NCBI GenBank assembly: GCA_018666295.1
Contig: JABIZW010000144.1
Location: 1 to 17,234 of the forward strand
Source: Halieaceae bacterium
GTDB lineage: Bacteria; Pseudomonadota; Gammaproteobacteria; Pseudomonadales; Halieaceae
DNA length: 17,234 nt
Direction: 5' to 3'
This document shows positions 6,911 through 14,484 of the stretch, one piece after another. The translations under genes were made by a program, and so were the position numbers. Below the pieces are notes generated by a model. That model saw nothing but the letters and a program-made list of their open reading frames with translations, had not been told where the DNA came from and did not search any database. Numbering within the stretch: the stretch's first letter is position 1; each line of letters opens with the position of its first letter.

Positions 6911-8401
6911 TCAGCGCCGATGTCGCTGAGCTTTTATGATGACAAAAGCCAAAAAAAGCAGGCTTATTAGCAATACGGGCCAATTTCCAAACTGTGCATA
7001 GGGTGTCAATCCGGTACGGGGCTGCACGGGCGCGCGTAAAGTGTCTCGTTCGAACTGTGGCAGTTGGGCAGTGACATCGCCGTTGAAGTCGACTACGGCG
7101 GTGATGCCATTATTGGCACCGCGCACCAATGGCTTTTGGAGCTCAAGCGCCCTGTAGCGAGCCATCTGGAAGTGCTGATGTGGTCCGTGGCTGGTTCCAA
7201 ACCACGCATCATTGGAGATCGTAATTAAGACGTTTGAGTCTTTTGACCCCCGTGCGACAAAGTCGGGATAAACAATCTCATAACAAATGAACGGCGCTAA
7301 CGGGCCCGCGGCGGTGATCAGCCGCTGATGCATCGAATCGCCTACAGAAAAATTAGACATTGGCATATCAAAAAACGAGATAAGGCCTCTGAGCTGAGAC
7401 TCCCAGGGTACAAATTCACCAAACGGGACAAGTTTTTGCTTGTTGTAAGTCTCGAGGTGATCCCCGATTGCAACGATGCTGTTGAAGCGCTGACCTGCTG
7501 CACGAGTGGGCATTCCTGTAACAATAGTGGCGCCATTCTCTGTGGCCAATTCGCGAAGCTGAGTGATGTATCCAGGGGCTTGATCGAAGTAAAACGGCAG
7601 TGCACCCTCGGGCCAGACAACAAGGTCAGCCAATGCAGCGTGTGTCTCAGCGTGATCATAGAAGTCGTTAAGAAAGCGTTGCGCGTTGCGGCGGTCCCAA
7701 TTTTCTTCAATGGCGATATTGGGTTGATAGATCGCGACGCTGTTTTCAGCGCCGGTTTTTTGAGTCCACTCAACTGTCGTCATCAAAAACCCACCGGACA
7801 GGATGACCAAGAGCCATGACCCCAGATACACAACGCTGCGTCTCGTTTTAACGTTGAGCGCCTCAGCCATGGCGCAGGCAGTACTCACCAAAATGAGCGA
7901 GACACCTAATACGCCAACGACAGGTGCCCAGCCCTCGATCGGCGTGTCAATCGCTGCGTACCCAATGAACAACCACGGGAAGCCGGTAAGGAACCATGTT
8001 CGAACCCACTCAAATACGACCCAAAGCGCTGTAAATAGCGCAACTCGTGATAACGCGTCGCGAGGCTGAACGGCACAAAATAGGGCCGCCTGGATACCCG
8101 TGAGGAGTGCTAAGCCACCACAAAAAATGGCGGTCAAGGCTGCGGCCAGGCCAGCGGGTGCCTGACCGTAAATATGGATGCTGACGTAGACCCAAGAAAC
8201 ACCGGCACCGAAAAATCCGACACCATAAATCCAGCCCAATAACGCACCCCGACGCCAGCCCTGATCTTGAATGGCTAAGAATAAGCAGCCGACGCTTGCG
8301 ATCGATGCAAGTTTAAGATCAAAGGGTGAAAGTCCAAGGGTGAAGGCGAGGCCCCCGACCAGGCAAAGCAAGGCACGTTGAACAGAGTGCTTAATCGCCA
8401 C
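6911..8401 (-). CDS. lnt: Apolipoprotein N-acyltransferase
   Basis: A 496-residue inner-membrane enzyme that adds the third acyl chain to the N-terminal cysteine of lipoproteins, the last step after Lgt and LspA. The N-terminal ~210 residues are strongly hydrophobic with several membrane helices, including the TGFPWLFIGYA motif (about 139-149). A periplasmic nitrilase domain follows, with the expected Glu-Lys-Cys triad: E265 in VVWPEGALP, K321 in YNKQKLVPFGEFVP, and C373 in FICYEIVYPD. The NDAWFG motif and a C-terminal anchor helix are also present. The start is GTG at 8401, 3 bases after the corC-like stop, with AAAGAG upstream. Its likely clients include LptE, encoded two genes downstream. 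Confidence 0.97.
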   Translation of the reverse strand: MAIKHSVQRALLCLVGGLAFTLGLSPFDLKLASIASVGCLFLAIQDQGWRRGALLGWIYGVGFFGAGVSWVYVSIHIYGQAPAGLAAALTAIFCGGLALLTGIQAALFCAVQPRDALSRVALFTALWVVFEWVRTWFLTGFPWLFIGYAAIDTPIEGWAPVVGVLGVSLILVSTACAMAEALNVKTRRSVVYLGSWLLVILSGGFLMTTVEWTQKTGAENSVAIYQPNIAIEENWDRRNAQRFLNDFYDHAETHAALADLVVWPEGALPFYFDQAPGYITQLRELATENGATIVTGMPTRAAGQRFNSIVAIGDHLETYNKQKLVPFGEFVPWESQLRGLISFFDMPMSNFSVGDSMHQRLITAAGPLAPFICYEIVYPDFVARGSKDSNVLITISNDAWFGTSHGPHQHFQMARYRALELQKPLVRGANNGITAVVDFNGDVTAQLPQFERDTLRAPVQPRTGLTPYAQFGNWPVLLISLLFLAFVIIKAQRHRR

Positions 8402-8404
8402 TCG

Positions 8405-9253
8405 TTACTCTTTGGGTAATACGGTCACGCGTAAGCTGTTGAGCTTGCGCTGGTCTGAGTTAATCACTCGAAATTCAAAGCGATCGAGGGTGATGATTTC
8501 ATTGCGTGCGGGGAGACGACCAAACGCTTGCAGCACGAGGCCACCGACAGTATCGAATTCCTCGTCGCTGAATTCGACGTTAAAGGCTTCATTGAAGTCC
8601 GCAACGGGCGTCAGAGCCTGAACGAAAAAACTATCCTCAGTAAGCTTTCTGATTTGAATTTCTTCGTCCGAGTCCGTCTCGTCCTCGATCTCACCGACGA
8701 TTTCCTCAAGGACGTCTTCAATGGTCACCAATCCCGCGACACCGCCGTATTCGTCAATGACAATCGCCATATGGTTGCGCGCTTGTCTGAACTCTCGTAG
8801 CAACACGTTCAATCGCTTGCTCTCAGGAACGATCACTGAGGGTCGCAGCAGGGCTTGGATGTCAAAATTGGCCTCTGGATTGAGAACAAACCCGAGTAAG
8901 TCCTTCGCCAGCAGTATGCCGAGAATATCGTCAGTACCTTCTCCCACCACCGGGTAGCGCGAGTGACCGGTGTGAATGATCTGAGGTAATACCTCATCGA
9001 CCGTCGCCTCTGCCCGAATCACAACCATCTGCGCGCGCGGAATCATGACATCGCGCGCCTGCATGTCGCCCACGATCATGGCGCCTTCCATGATCGTTTT
9101 TGCATCGGCATCGATGACTTCATTGTCGGCGGCGAGCTGCAACAAACCCTCAAGATCAGCGCGCGTATAGGGCGTACCCGTCACCATTTGAGTCAGACGA
9201 TCCAACCAAGACCTGTCGTCGTTGTCCCTACTTTTTGAATCTTGTGTATTCAT
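8405..9253 (-). CDS. ybeX: CBS-domain CorC/YbeX-family protein
   Basis: A 282-residue cytoplasmic protein of the CorC/HlyC family. Two CBS domains (about 66-185) contain the conserved DVMIPRAQM, HSRYPVV, DILGILLAKDLL and AIVIDEYGGVAGLVTIEDVLEEIVGEI. The C-terminal transporter-associated domain (about 200-280) has FDTVGGLVLQAFGRLPARNE. The DUF21 membrane domain is absent, as in E. coli YbeX (CorC). The family is linked to magnesium/cobalt efflux, and in E. coli ybeX has been tied to ribosome maturation; the exact role here is inferred. ATG 9253 lies 15 bases after ybeY with no clear Shine-Dalgarno, suggesting coupled translation. It has the normal ybeZ-ybeY-ybeX-lnt neighbours. Confidence 0.94.
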   Translation of the reverse strand: MNTQDSKSRDNDDRSWLDRLTQMVTGTPYTRADLEGLLQLAADNEVIDADAKTIMEGAMIVGDMQARDVMIPRAQMVVIRAEATVDEVLPQIIHTGHSRYPVVGEGTDDILGILLAKDLLGFVLNPEANFDIQALLRPSVIVPESKRLNVLLREFRQARNHMAIVIDEYGGVAGLVTIEDVLEEIVGEIEDETDSDEEIQIRKLTEDSFFVQALTPVADFNEAFNVEFSDEEFDTVGGLVLQAFGRLPARNEIITLDRFEFRVINSDQRKLNSLRVTVLPKE

Positions 9254-9268
9254 CAGAGGTTGAGTGTC

Positions 9269-9736
9269 TCAAGCATGGTAGGGGTTGGGAATAGCTAACG
9301 AGGCTAATTGTGCTACTTCGAGGGTTTCCATGATCGTAGCGTCAGCCTCTTCAATATGGTCGTAACCCAGCAAGTGCAGGGTCCCGTGAATCGTCATGTG
9401 TGCCCAATGGTGAGCGTCAGGCTTCGCTTGCTCAGCAGCCTCCCGCGAAACCACTGCCGCACAGATGACTATGTCGCCCAGCAGCCCAGTTTGCGCTTGC
9501 AGTGCGGGCTCAACAGGGAATGAGAGCACATTGGTGTCCTGGGACTTGCCTCGGTATTGCATGTTCAGTCGACTCATTTCCTCGCCCGTCACTAGCTGAA
9601 TGCTCAGCTCAGGGCTGTTTGGAATGTCGGCATGCGTGTGACTCCCCTGCAACGCTGTAGCCACCCAGTTTTGAAACTCGGAGTCGCTGGGTGCATCAAT
9701 CCCGTTGCGGTCTATGTGAATAGAGATTTTCATCAT
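9269..9736 (-). CDS. ybeY: Endoribonuclease / rRNA maturation factor YbeY
   Basis: A 155-residue metalloprotein of the UPF0054 family, needed for 16S rRNA 3'-end processing and ribosome quality control. The zinc-binding motif HGTLHLLGYDH is intact, with His117, His121 and His127. The conserved YRGKSQDTNVLSFP (about 61-74, with Arg62) and LLGDIVIC (85-92) are also present. A longer reading frame from 9841 lies inside ybeZ and is rejected. The ATG at 9736 shares one base with the TGA stop of ybeZ (TGATG), a classic coupling arrangement; a second ATG follows at 9733, so the true start may be one codon later. No strong Shine-Dalgarno is seen. Confidence 0.95.
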   Translation of the reverse strand: MMKISIHIDRNGIDAPSDSEFQNWVATALQGSHTHADIPNSPELSIQLVTGEEMSRLNMQYRGKSQDTNVLSFPVEPALQAQTGLLGDIVICAAVVSREAAEQAKPDAHHWAHMTIHGTLHLLGYDHIEEADATIMETLEVAQLASLAIPNPYHA

Positions 9737-10794
9737 CAACGGTCTTTGTCTGACGAGTCCATAATCGCATCGTGCTCTTCGTAAGCATTGACCACGCGCT
9801 GAACCAGCGGGTGGCGCACCACATCTTTTTTGTTGAACCATGTGAATGAGGCGCCTTCGACACCTTCAAGCACTTGCGTTGCATGAATGAGTCCCGAGGG
9901 TTGGCCGCGCGGCAAATCGATCTGAGTCGCATCACCGGTGATCACAGCCGTCGAACCGAATCCCAACCGTGTGAGGAACATTTTCATCTGTTCGCGCGTG
10001 GTGTTTTGCGCTTCATCTAGAATGATAAAGGCGTTATTAAGCGTTCTTCCACGCATGAAGGCCAGTGGTGCAACTTCGATAATATTGCGCTCGATGTACT
10101 TGCCAACCGTCTCGAATCCGAGCATTTCGTACAAGGCATCGTAGAGTGGTCGTAAGTAAGGGTCGACCTTTTGAGTGAGATCGCCGGGTAAAAAACCCAG
10201 TCGCTCGCCTGCCTCAACCGCGGGTCTGACGAGTAAAATTCGCTTGACGTCCTCTTCCAGCAACGCATGTACCGCGCAAGCAACAGCCAAGTATGTTTTT
10301 CCGGTTCCTGCAGGTCCAATGCCAAAGTTGAGGTCGTGCTTTTGAATGTCCTGCACGTAACTGATCTGGCTTCTACCCCGTGGCTTAACCGTGCCGCGTT
10401 TGGTTTTAAGGCCTTTAATCAAGAGGGATTCCGATGTTGCATCATTGGACTCAAGCAATTCAAGGTCAGCCTGCTGCAGTTGCAGGTGAATCGCTTCCGG
10501 ACTCAGCCGCGTGCCTGTCGTCACGTCGCGATAAAGCTTTTTCAGCAGTCGCTCCGCCGATATCCGCGCCGCATCAGGCCCCGAGATTCGAATCTGGTTA
10601 CCTCGATTGCTGATTGAGACACGCAACCGGTCCTCAATGAGCTTGAAATGGGTGTTGAGATGCCCGCAAAGCAGGGCTACATGCTTCGCGTCTTCGGGTT
10701 CGAGGGAGAATGAAGAGGATGTTATGTCCTCCCGACTGTCGGGCTCGGGGGGTGTCGGGTCAATGTCCAAGGGCTGTTTGGCCGCTCGTATCAC
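9736..10794 (-). CDS. ybeZ: PhoH-like ATPase YbeZ
   Basis: A 352-residue cytoplasmic P-loop NTPase of the PhoH family, usually encoded beside ybeY and thought to work with it in RNA metabolism. An N-terminal KH-like region (about 30-90) precedes the ATPase core. Walker A is GPAGTGKT (160-167) and Walker B is IILDEAQN (257-264). Other family blocks are RPAVEAGERLGFLPGD, DPYLRPLYDAL, ITGDATQIDLP and the C-terminal DVVRHPLVQRVV. The start is GTG at 10794, 36 bases after the miaB stop; the in-frame stop at 10831 rules out a much longer protein. The Shine-Dalgarno is weak. The gene overlaps ybeY by one base. The first ~25 residues are low in similarity and rich in Pro, Glu and Asp. Confidence 0.95.
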   Translation of the reverse strand: MIRAAKQPLDIDPTPPEPDSREDITSSSFSLEPEDAKHVALLCGHLNTHFKLIEDRLRVSISNRGNQIRISGPDAARISAERLLKKLYRDVTTGTRLSPEAIHLQLQQADLELLESNDATSESLLIKGLKTKRGTVKPRGRSQISYVQDIQKHDLNFGIGPAGTGKTYLAVACAVHALLEEDVKRILLVRPAVEAGERLGFLPGDLTQKVDPYLRPLYDALYEMLGFETVGKYIERNIIEVAPLAFMRGRTLNNAFIILDEAQNTTREQMKMFLTRLGFGSTAVITGDATQIDLPRGQPSGLIHATQVLEGVEGASFTWFNKKDVVRHPLVQRVVNAYEEHDAIMDSSDKDR

Positions 10795-10830
10795 AATGGG
10801 CCGGTGAAGATACCGGTCTGAGTCCGCTTG

Positions 10831-12204
10831 TCAACTAACAATCACCCCTCGTAATGAGTTCGGTAGGGCGTCAACGATTTCGACGGTTGCAAATTCACCG
10901 ATCATTTCGTGGTCAAGGCAGGAAAAATTGACGACCCTATTGTTTTCCGTACGCCCCGCCAGTTGGCCCGGGTCCTTCTTTGAGACACCGGTAATCAAAA
11001 TGCGCTGAGTGGTGCCGACCATGTGTCGACTAATTGCCATGGCTTGCTGGTTGATGCGTGTCTGCAACAACTGCAGTCGTTGCTTCTTTGTCGCCTCCGA
11101 GGTGTTGTCGGTCAAATCAGAGGCAGGCGTGCCGGGCCGCGCGCTGTAGATAAAGCTAAAGGACATGTCAAAACCCACGTCATCGATCAACTTCATTGTG
11201 TCAAGAAAGTCTTGCTCGGACTCGCCTGGGAAACCCACTATAAAGTCTGAGGATAATGATATGTTGGGTCTGATGGCTCTTAAGGCGCGAATTTTTGACT
11301 TGTATTCGATAGCCGTGTGGCCTCTTTTCATCGCCATTAGAATACGATCCGAACCACTTTGGACTGGAAGATGGAGATGATCGACGAGTGCTGGAATATC
11401 GCGGTAGCACTCGATCAAGGCATCGCTAAATTCCACCGGGTGTGACGTTGTGTACCGAATCCGCTCGATACCTGGAACAAGATTGACCACTCCGAGCAAT
11501 TCTGCAAAATCAACGGTCTCTGCGAGGTGGTTCTGTCCGCGGTAAGCGTTGACGTTCTGTCCCAATAAGTTGACTTCTTTAACGCCTGCGCTGGCAAGGT
11601 GAGCCACTTCCGCGATGACATCGTCAACCGGCCGGGAAACTTCTTCCCCACGCGTGTAGGGGACGACGCAAAATGTACAGTACTTGCTGCACCCCTCCAT
11701 AATCGAGACAAATGCTGTTGCGCCGTCACTTGACGGTTGCGGCAGTCGGTCAAATTTCTCGATCTCAGGGAACGAAATATCGACCACAGCACTGTCCCGC
11801 TCGTTCCGGGTCTCGAGCATTTCTGGCAGTCTGTGGAGCGTTTGGGGTCCGAAGATAAGGTCGACAAATGGCGCTCGTTTGCTGATAGCCTCGCCTTCTT
11901 GACTGGCCACGCAGCCACCGACACCAATGACCACCTCTGGGCGTTTTGCCTTGAGCGCGCGCCATCGACCCAGCTGATGAAATACTTTTTCCTGTGCTTT
12001 TTCGCGAATAGAACAGGTGTTGAGCAGCAGAACGTCAGCTTCCTCTGCGTTCTCTGTGCGCTCCATGCCGTGGCTTTCGCGCAGCAGATCGCCCATCCGA
12101 TCGGAGTCGTACTCGTTCATCTGGCAGCCATGTGTCTGGATAAAAACTTTAGATCGGGTTGGAGTGCTCAATTCTGTGTGCTCGATGGTCGGACAAGTCG
12201 GCAT
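10831..12204 (-). CDS. miaB: tRNA-2-methylthio-N6-dimethylallyladenosine37 synthase
   Basis: A 457-residue radical-SAM methylthiotransferase that converts i6A37 to ms2i6A37 in tRNAs reading UNN codons. The N-terminal domain has THGCQMNEYDSDRM with Cys27, plus Cys64 (LLNTCSIREKAQ) and Cys98 (GVGGCVASQEG), the ligands of the auxiliary 4Fe-4S cluster. The radical-SAM cluster motif CSKYCTFC gives Cys172, Cys176 and Cys179, within EGCSKYCTFCVVPYTRG. The C-terminal TRAM domain ends the protein. ATG 12204 is preferred over a TTG at 12297, which would add an unrelated 31-residue extension. No good Shine-Dalgarno is seen, so a start a little downstream is possible. The gene is divergent from the DUF1820 gene and is the first of the long minus-strand run. 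Confidence 0.97.
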   Translation of the reverse strand: MPTCPTIEHTELSTPTRSKVFIQTHGCQMNEYDSDRMGDLLRESHGMERTENAEEADVLLLNTCSIREKAQEKVFHQLGRWRALKAKRPEVVIGVGGCVASQEGEAISKRAPFVDLIFGPQTLHRLPEMLETRNERDSAVVDISFPEIEKFDRLPQPSSDGATAFVSIMEGCSKYCTFCVVPYTRGEEVSRPVDDVIAEVAHLASAGVKEVNLLGQNVNAYRGQNHLAETVDFAELLGVVNLVPGIERIRYTTSHPVEFSDALIECYRDIPALVDHLHLPVQSGSDRILMAMKRGHTAIEYKSKIRALRAIRPNISLSSDFIVGFPGESEQDFLDTMKLIDDVGFDMSFSFIYSARPGTPASDLTDNTSEATKKQRLQLLQTRINQQAMAISRHMVGTTQRILITGVSKKDPGQLAGRTENNRVVNFSCLDHEMIGEFATVEIVDALPNSLRGVIVS

Positions 12205-12302
12205 TATACCCGCGTTATACGAGAAAAGGCGGTCAGCAGGCACTGTAGAATTTTGGCAAAAGTGGTAGCATCGCCACCCCAATAAGGAACAGTCCAAAGC
12301 GC

Positions 12303-12644
12303 ATGTCGAACCAACCCGTGTACAAAATCATTTTCCACAATGGGAAAGAGATCTTTGAGGTTTTTGCGAAGCACATTTATCAGAGCGATATGTGGGGTTT
12401 TGTCGAAATTGAAGAGCTCCTCTTTGGTGAGCGCTCTGCCATTTTGGTTGATCCGGGTGAAGAGAAGCTTAAATCTGAGTTTTCGGGCGTTAAACGTAGC
12501 TATATTCCAATGCAATCTATTGTTCGAATCGACGAAGTGGAAAAGCAAGGGGCTGCAAAAATCAGTGAAGGGAGCGATTCAGGCAAGATCGCAACCTTCC
12601 CGTTGAAGCCGCCTGCTTCTTCAATCGTCTCTTCCGACGATTAA
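12303..12644 (+). CDS. DUF1820 family protein, function unknown
   Basis: A 113-residue soluble protein that matches the DUF1820 (COG4517) pattern as I recall it: YKIIFHNGKEIFEVFAKH near the N-terminus, then SDMWGFVEIEELLFGERSA, DPGEEKLKSEF and GVKRSYIPMQSIVRIDEVEK. The last ~25 residues are low-complexity and Ser-rich. No catalytic motif, signal peptide or membrane segment is visible. The family is found in gammaproteobacteria, often beside miaB as here, but no function is assigned. ATG 12303 is preceded by AAGGA about 14 bases upstream, rather far for a Shine-Dalgarno. The 98-base gap to miaB should hold divergent promoters, though none is clear. Its TAA shares the palindrome TTAA with the cmoB stop on the other strand. 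Confidence 0.9.
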   Translation: MSNQPVYKIIFHNGKEIFEVFAKHIYQSDMWGFVEIEELLFGERSAILVDPGEEKLKSEFSGVKRSYIPMQSIVRIDEVEKQGAAKISEGSDSGKIATFPLKPPASSIVSSDD

Positions 12645-13636
12645 GCGTCCGCCACGCGCGCGGTGATCAGCGCACGTGTCGGCGCCGGGTGACCCTCTAC
12701 AGTTTTAGCGGGATCATTTGGGTCTAAGAAGTTGGCGAGCGAAAAAAATGTCATCCAGTCGGTCGATCGCTGCTCTTCAATCGTGGTTTGACTCACATCT
12801 AAAAGCTCGATATCGATAAACCCGGCCTTGCCCATCCAGCTTATCAGCGCCTCAGGGCTTGGTAGAAACCAGACATTACCCATTCGTGCATACCTCCCCG
12901 GCGGCACAAATACAGTGTTCACATCGCCGGAGACGACTAGTGTCTCCAGCACCAGCTGTCCACCCGGTTTAAGCGTATCGCGCAGATCCGTGAGGTGATC
13001 TATGGGCGCTCGTCGGTGGTACAGGACGCCCATTGAAAACGTGGTATCAAAAGCGCGTAATTTTGCAGGCAGTTGCTCAAGTGTCAGCGGTAAGACGTGG
13101 ACTTCAGGCGATTGAATGTACGTTTGAAGCGCTTTGAACTGCAAAACAAACAATGGCGTGGGGTCTATACCGACGACTTCCTTTGCTCCTGCGCCTTTCA
13201 TTCGCCAGCAGTGATAGCCACTGCCGCACCCGACATCGAGTACTCGGCGGCCGTCTAACGGGTCAATCACATTCTTAAGCCGGTCCCATTTGAAGTCTGA
13301 TCGCCACTCGGTATCAATATCGATACCGAACAGGGAGAAGGGCCCCTTGCGCCATGGATGTAGACCGCGTAGCGCTATTTCGAGAGCGCTACGTTGCTCG
13401 GCTGAAATGGCACCGTTAACGGCGATGCTGGACGCATTAAGTTCCGTTGACTCTGCCTTGAGTTCTGGCAAAGACGCGAGCGATGAGCGCCATCGGGGTA
13501 GATCACCAAACCGACTCTCAGCCATATTGGCGGCCAGTTGATTAGGTAAGGTCGTGAGCCAATCACGAAGCGTCGCCTCTTCCCATCGGTCTGAAAACGC
13601 CGTGATGTCCGTTTTTAATTCTTGTGGGATATCCAT
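12641..13636 (-). CDS. cmoB: tRNA U34 carboxymethyltransferase
   Basis: A 331-residue enzyme that transfers a carboxymethyl group from carboxy-S-adenosylmethionine to ho5U34, giving cmo5U34 in the wobble position of several tRNAs. Family marks are HPWRKGPFSLFG (93-104), DTEWRSDFKWDR (108-119), the Rossmann motif LDVGCGSGY (133-141) with the following HCWRM, SMGVLYHRRAPIDHL, LVLETLVV and the C-terminal DWMTFFSLANFLDPNDPAKT and GHPAPTRA segments, closely like E. coli CmoB. Length matches the family (~323). ATG 13636 lies 6 bases after the cmoA stop, so the pair forms an operon. Shine-Dalgarno is weak. The gene ends tail to tail with DUF1820. Confidence 0.97.
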   Translation of the reverse strand: MDIPQELKTDITAFSDRWEEATLRDWLTTLPNQLAANMAESRFGDLPRWRSSLASLPELKAESTELNASSIAVNGAISAEQRSALEIALRGLHPWRKGPFSLFGIDIDTEWRSDFKWDRLKNVIDPLDGRRVLDVGCGSGYHCWRMKGAGAKEVVGIDPTPLFVLQFKALQTYIQSPEVHVLPLTLEQLPAKLRAFDTTFSMGVLYHRRAPIDHLTDLRDTLKPGGQLVLETLVVSGDVNTVFVPPGRYARMGNVWFLPSPEALISWMGKAGFIDIELLDVSQTTIEEQRSTDWMTFFSLANFLDPNDPAKTVEGHPAPTRALITARVADA

Positions 13637-13642
13637 GCGTGG

Positions 13643-14380
13643 TTATGCGATTGCGATGAACGAAGCAAAGTTGAGGCACTGAAACCAGATGCTGGATCGC
13701 GAAAATCCGGCTTCGGCTAACCGTGTTCTATGGACTTCTGCAGTTTCAGGTATCAGTACGTTATCAATGGCGTCTCGTTTCTGAGCAATTTCTAAGTCAC
13801 TGTAGCCTTGCGAGCGTTTAAAATCGTGGTGGAGTTCCACCATCAACTGGTTCATCTCCGCGTCTGGCATGGTGAGTTTCTCGGAGAGAATGAGCAGACC
13901 ACCCGGGACCATGGCCGAACGGATCTGCTTGAGAAGCTTAAGGCGCTCGTGTATTGGAATGAATTGCAGGGTGAAGTTCATAATGACCACACTCGCGGTC
14001 TTAAATTCCATCTGAGTGATGTCGGACAAGTGCCACACTATTTTCGATAGTGGACGCATTTCTTCACGTACTTTCGCGATCATCGCCGGTGAGTTATCGA
14101 CGCCGATCAAGTGACACGCTCTATCCCCAATAGCCAGCTCCGCTGCTCGAATTGACTCGCCCAGCGAGCAGCCAAGGTCATAGACATGTGTCCCCTCTTT
14201 CGCGTATTGCTCGGTCAACACGCCGGTCATTCTTACGACGGTTCCATAACCGGGGACGGATCGTTGAATCATATCGGGAAAAACATCGACCACGGCCTCA
14301 TTGAAGCTGAACTGCGACGGTTCAGCGACGAGGTCGGCAAAAAGTTGATCCCTGTGTGTCTCTAGCGGCTTTTTGTTCAT
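13643..14380 (-). CDS. cmoA: Carboxy-S-adenosyl-L-methionine synthase
   Basis: A 245-residue SAM-dependent enzyme that makes carboxy-SAM from SAM and prephenate, supplying the cofactor for CmoB encoded next door. Family marks are VFPDMIQRSVPGY (33-45), the SAM-binding motif YDLGCSLGE (67-75), GVDNSPAMI, MNFTLQFIP, LSEKLTMPD, HHDFKRSQGYSDLEI and the terminal WFQCLNFASFIA. ATG 14380 is chosen because it matches the E. coli N-terminus (HRDTLF) with few extra residues; an in-frame ATG at 14422 would add 14 residues and lie across the intergenic region. No strong Shine-Dalgarno precedes either. The gene is divergent from the aminotransferase. Confidence 0.96.
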   Translation of the reverse strand: MNKKPLETHRDQLFADLVAEPSQFSFNEAVVDVFPDMIQRSVPGYGTVVRMTGVLTEQYAKEGTHVYDLGCSLGESIRAAELAIGDRACHLIGVDNSPAMIAKVREEMRPLSKIVWHLSDITQMEFKTASVVIMNFTLQFIPIHERLKLLKQIRSAMVPGGLLILSEKLTMPDAEMNQLMVELHHDFKRSQGYSDLEIAQKRDAIDNVLIPETAEVHRTRLAEAGFSRSSIWFQCLNFASFIAIA

Positions 14381-14422
14381 GATGAATCGATAGGAAAATG
14401 TAAGGTAAATGATATCAGGCAT

Positions 14423-14450
14423 TTATGGAAAATCGCTCATACCGTATACT
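14423..14450 (+). promoter_or_regulatory. Possible sigma-70 promoter for the aminotransferase
   Basis: A good -10 hexamer, TATACT (14445-14450), lies 34 bases before the chosen aminotransferase start. A poor -35 candidate, TTATGG (14423-14428), is 16 bases upstream of it. A transcript starting near 14457 would include the start at 14485 but not the alternative at 14425, which supports the shorter protein. The -35 match is weak, so this is only suggestive. Confidence 0.35.
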
Positions 14451-14484
14451 CCCGCTGTCGTTTTGTTACTCAAAGAGCCCGTCG

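Noticed and set aside
7328..7819. Plus-strand 163-codon reading frame opposite lnt
   Set aside because: It is antisense to the Lnt nitrilase domain; no family resemblance or ribosome-binding site.
10801..10816. Short inverted repeat CCGGT...ACCGG between miaB and ybeZ
   Set aside because: A 5-bp stem is too short to distinguish from chance and has no T-run.
12203..12208. TATAAT on the minus strand overlapping the miaB start codon, considered as a -10 box
   Set aside because: Transcription from it would begin inside the coding region chosen for miaB, and no -35 lies at a proper distance; probably fortuitous.
12641..14380. Two adjacent SAM-dependent enzymes considered as part of a biosynthetic cluster or novel modification system
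   Set aside because: They match CmoA and CmoB closely across their whole lengths, including diagnostic motifs.
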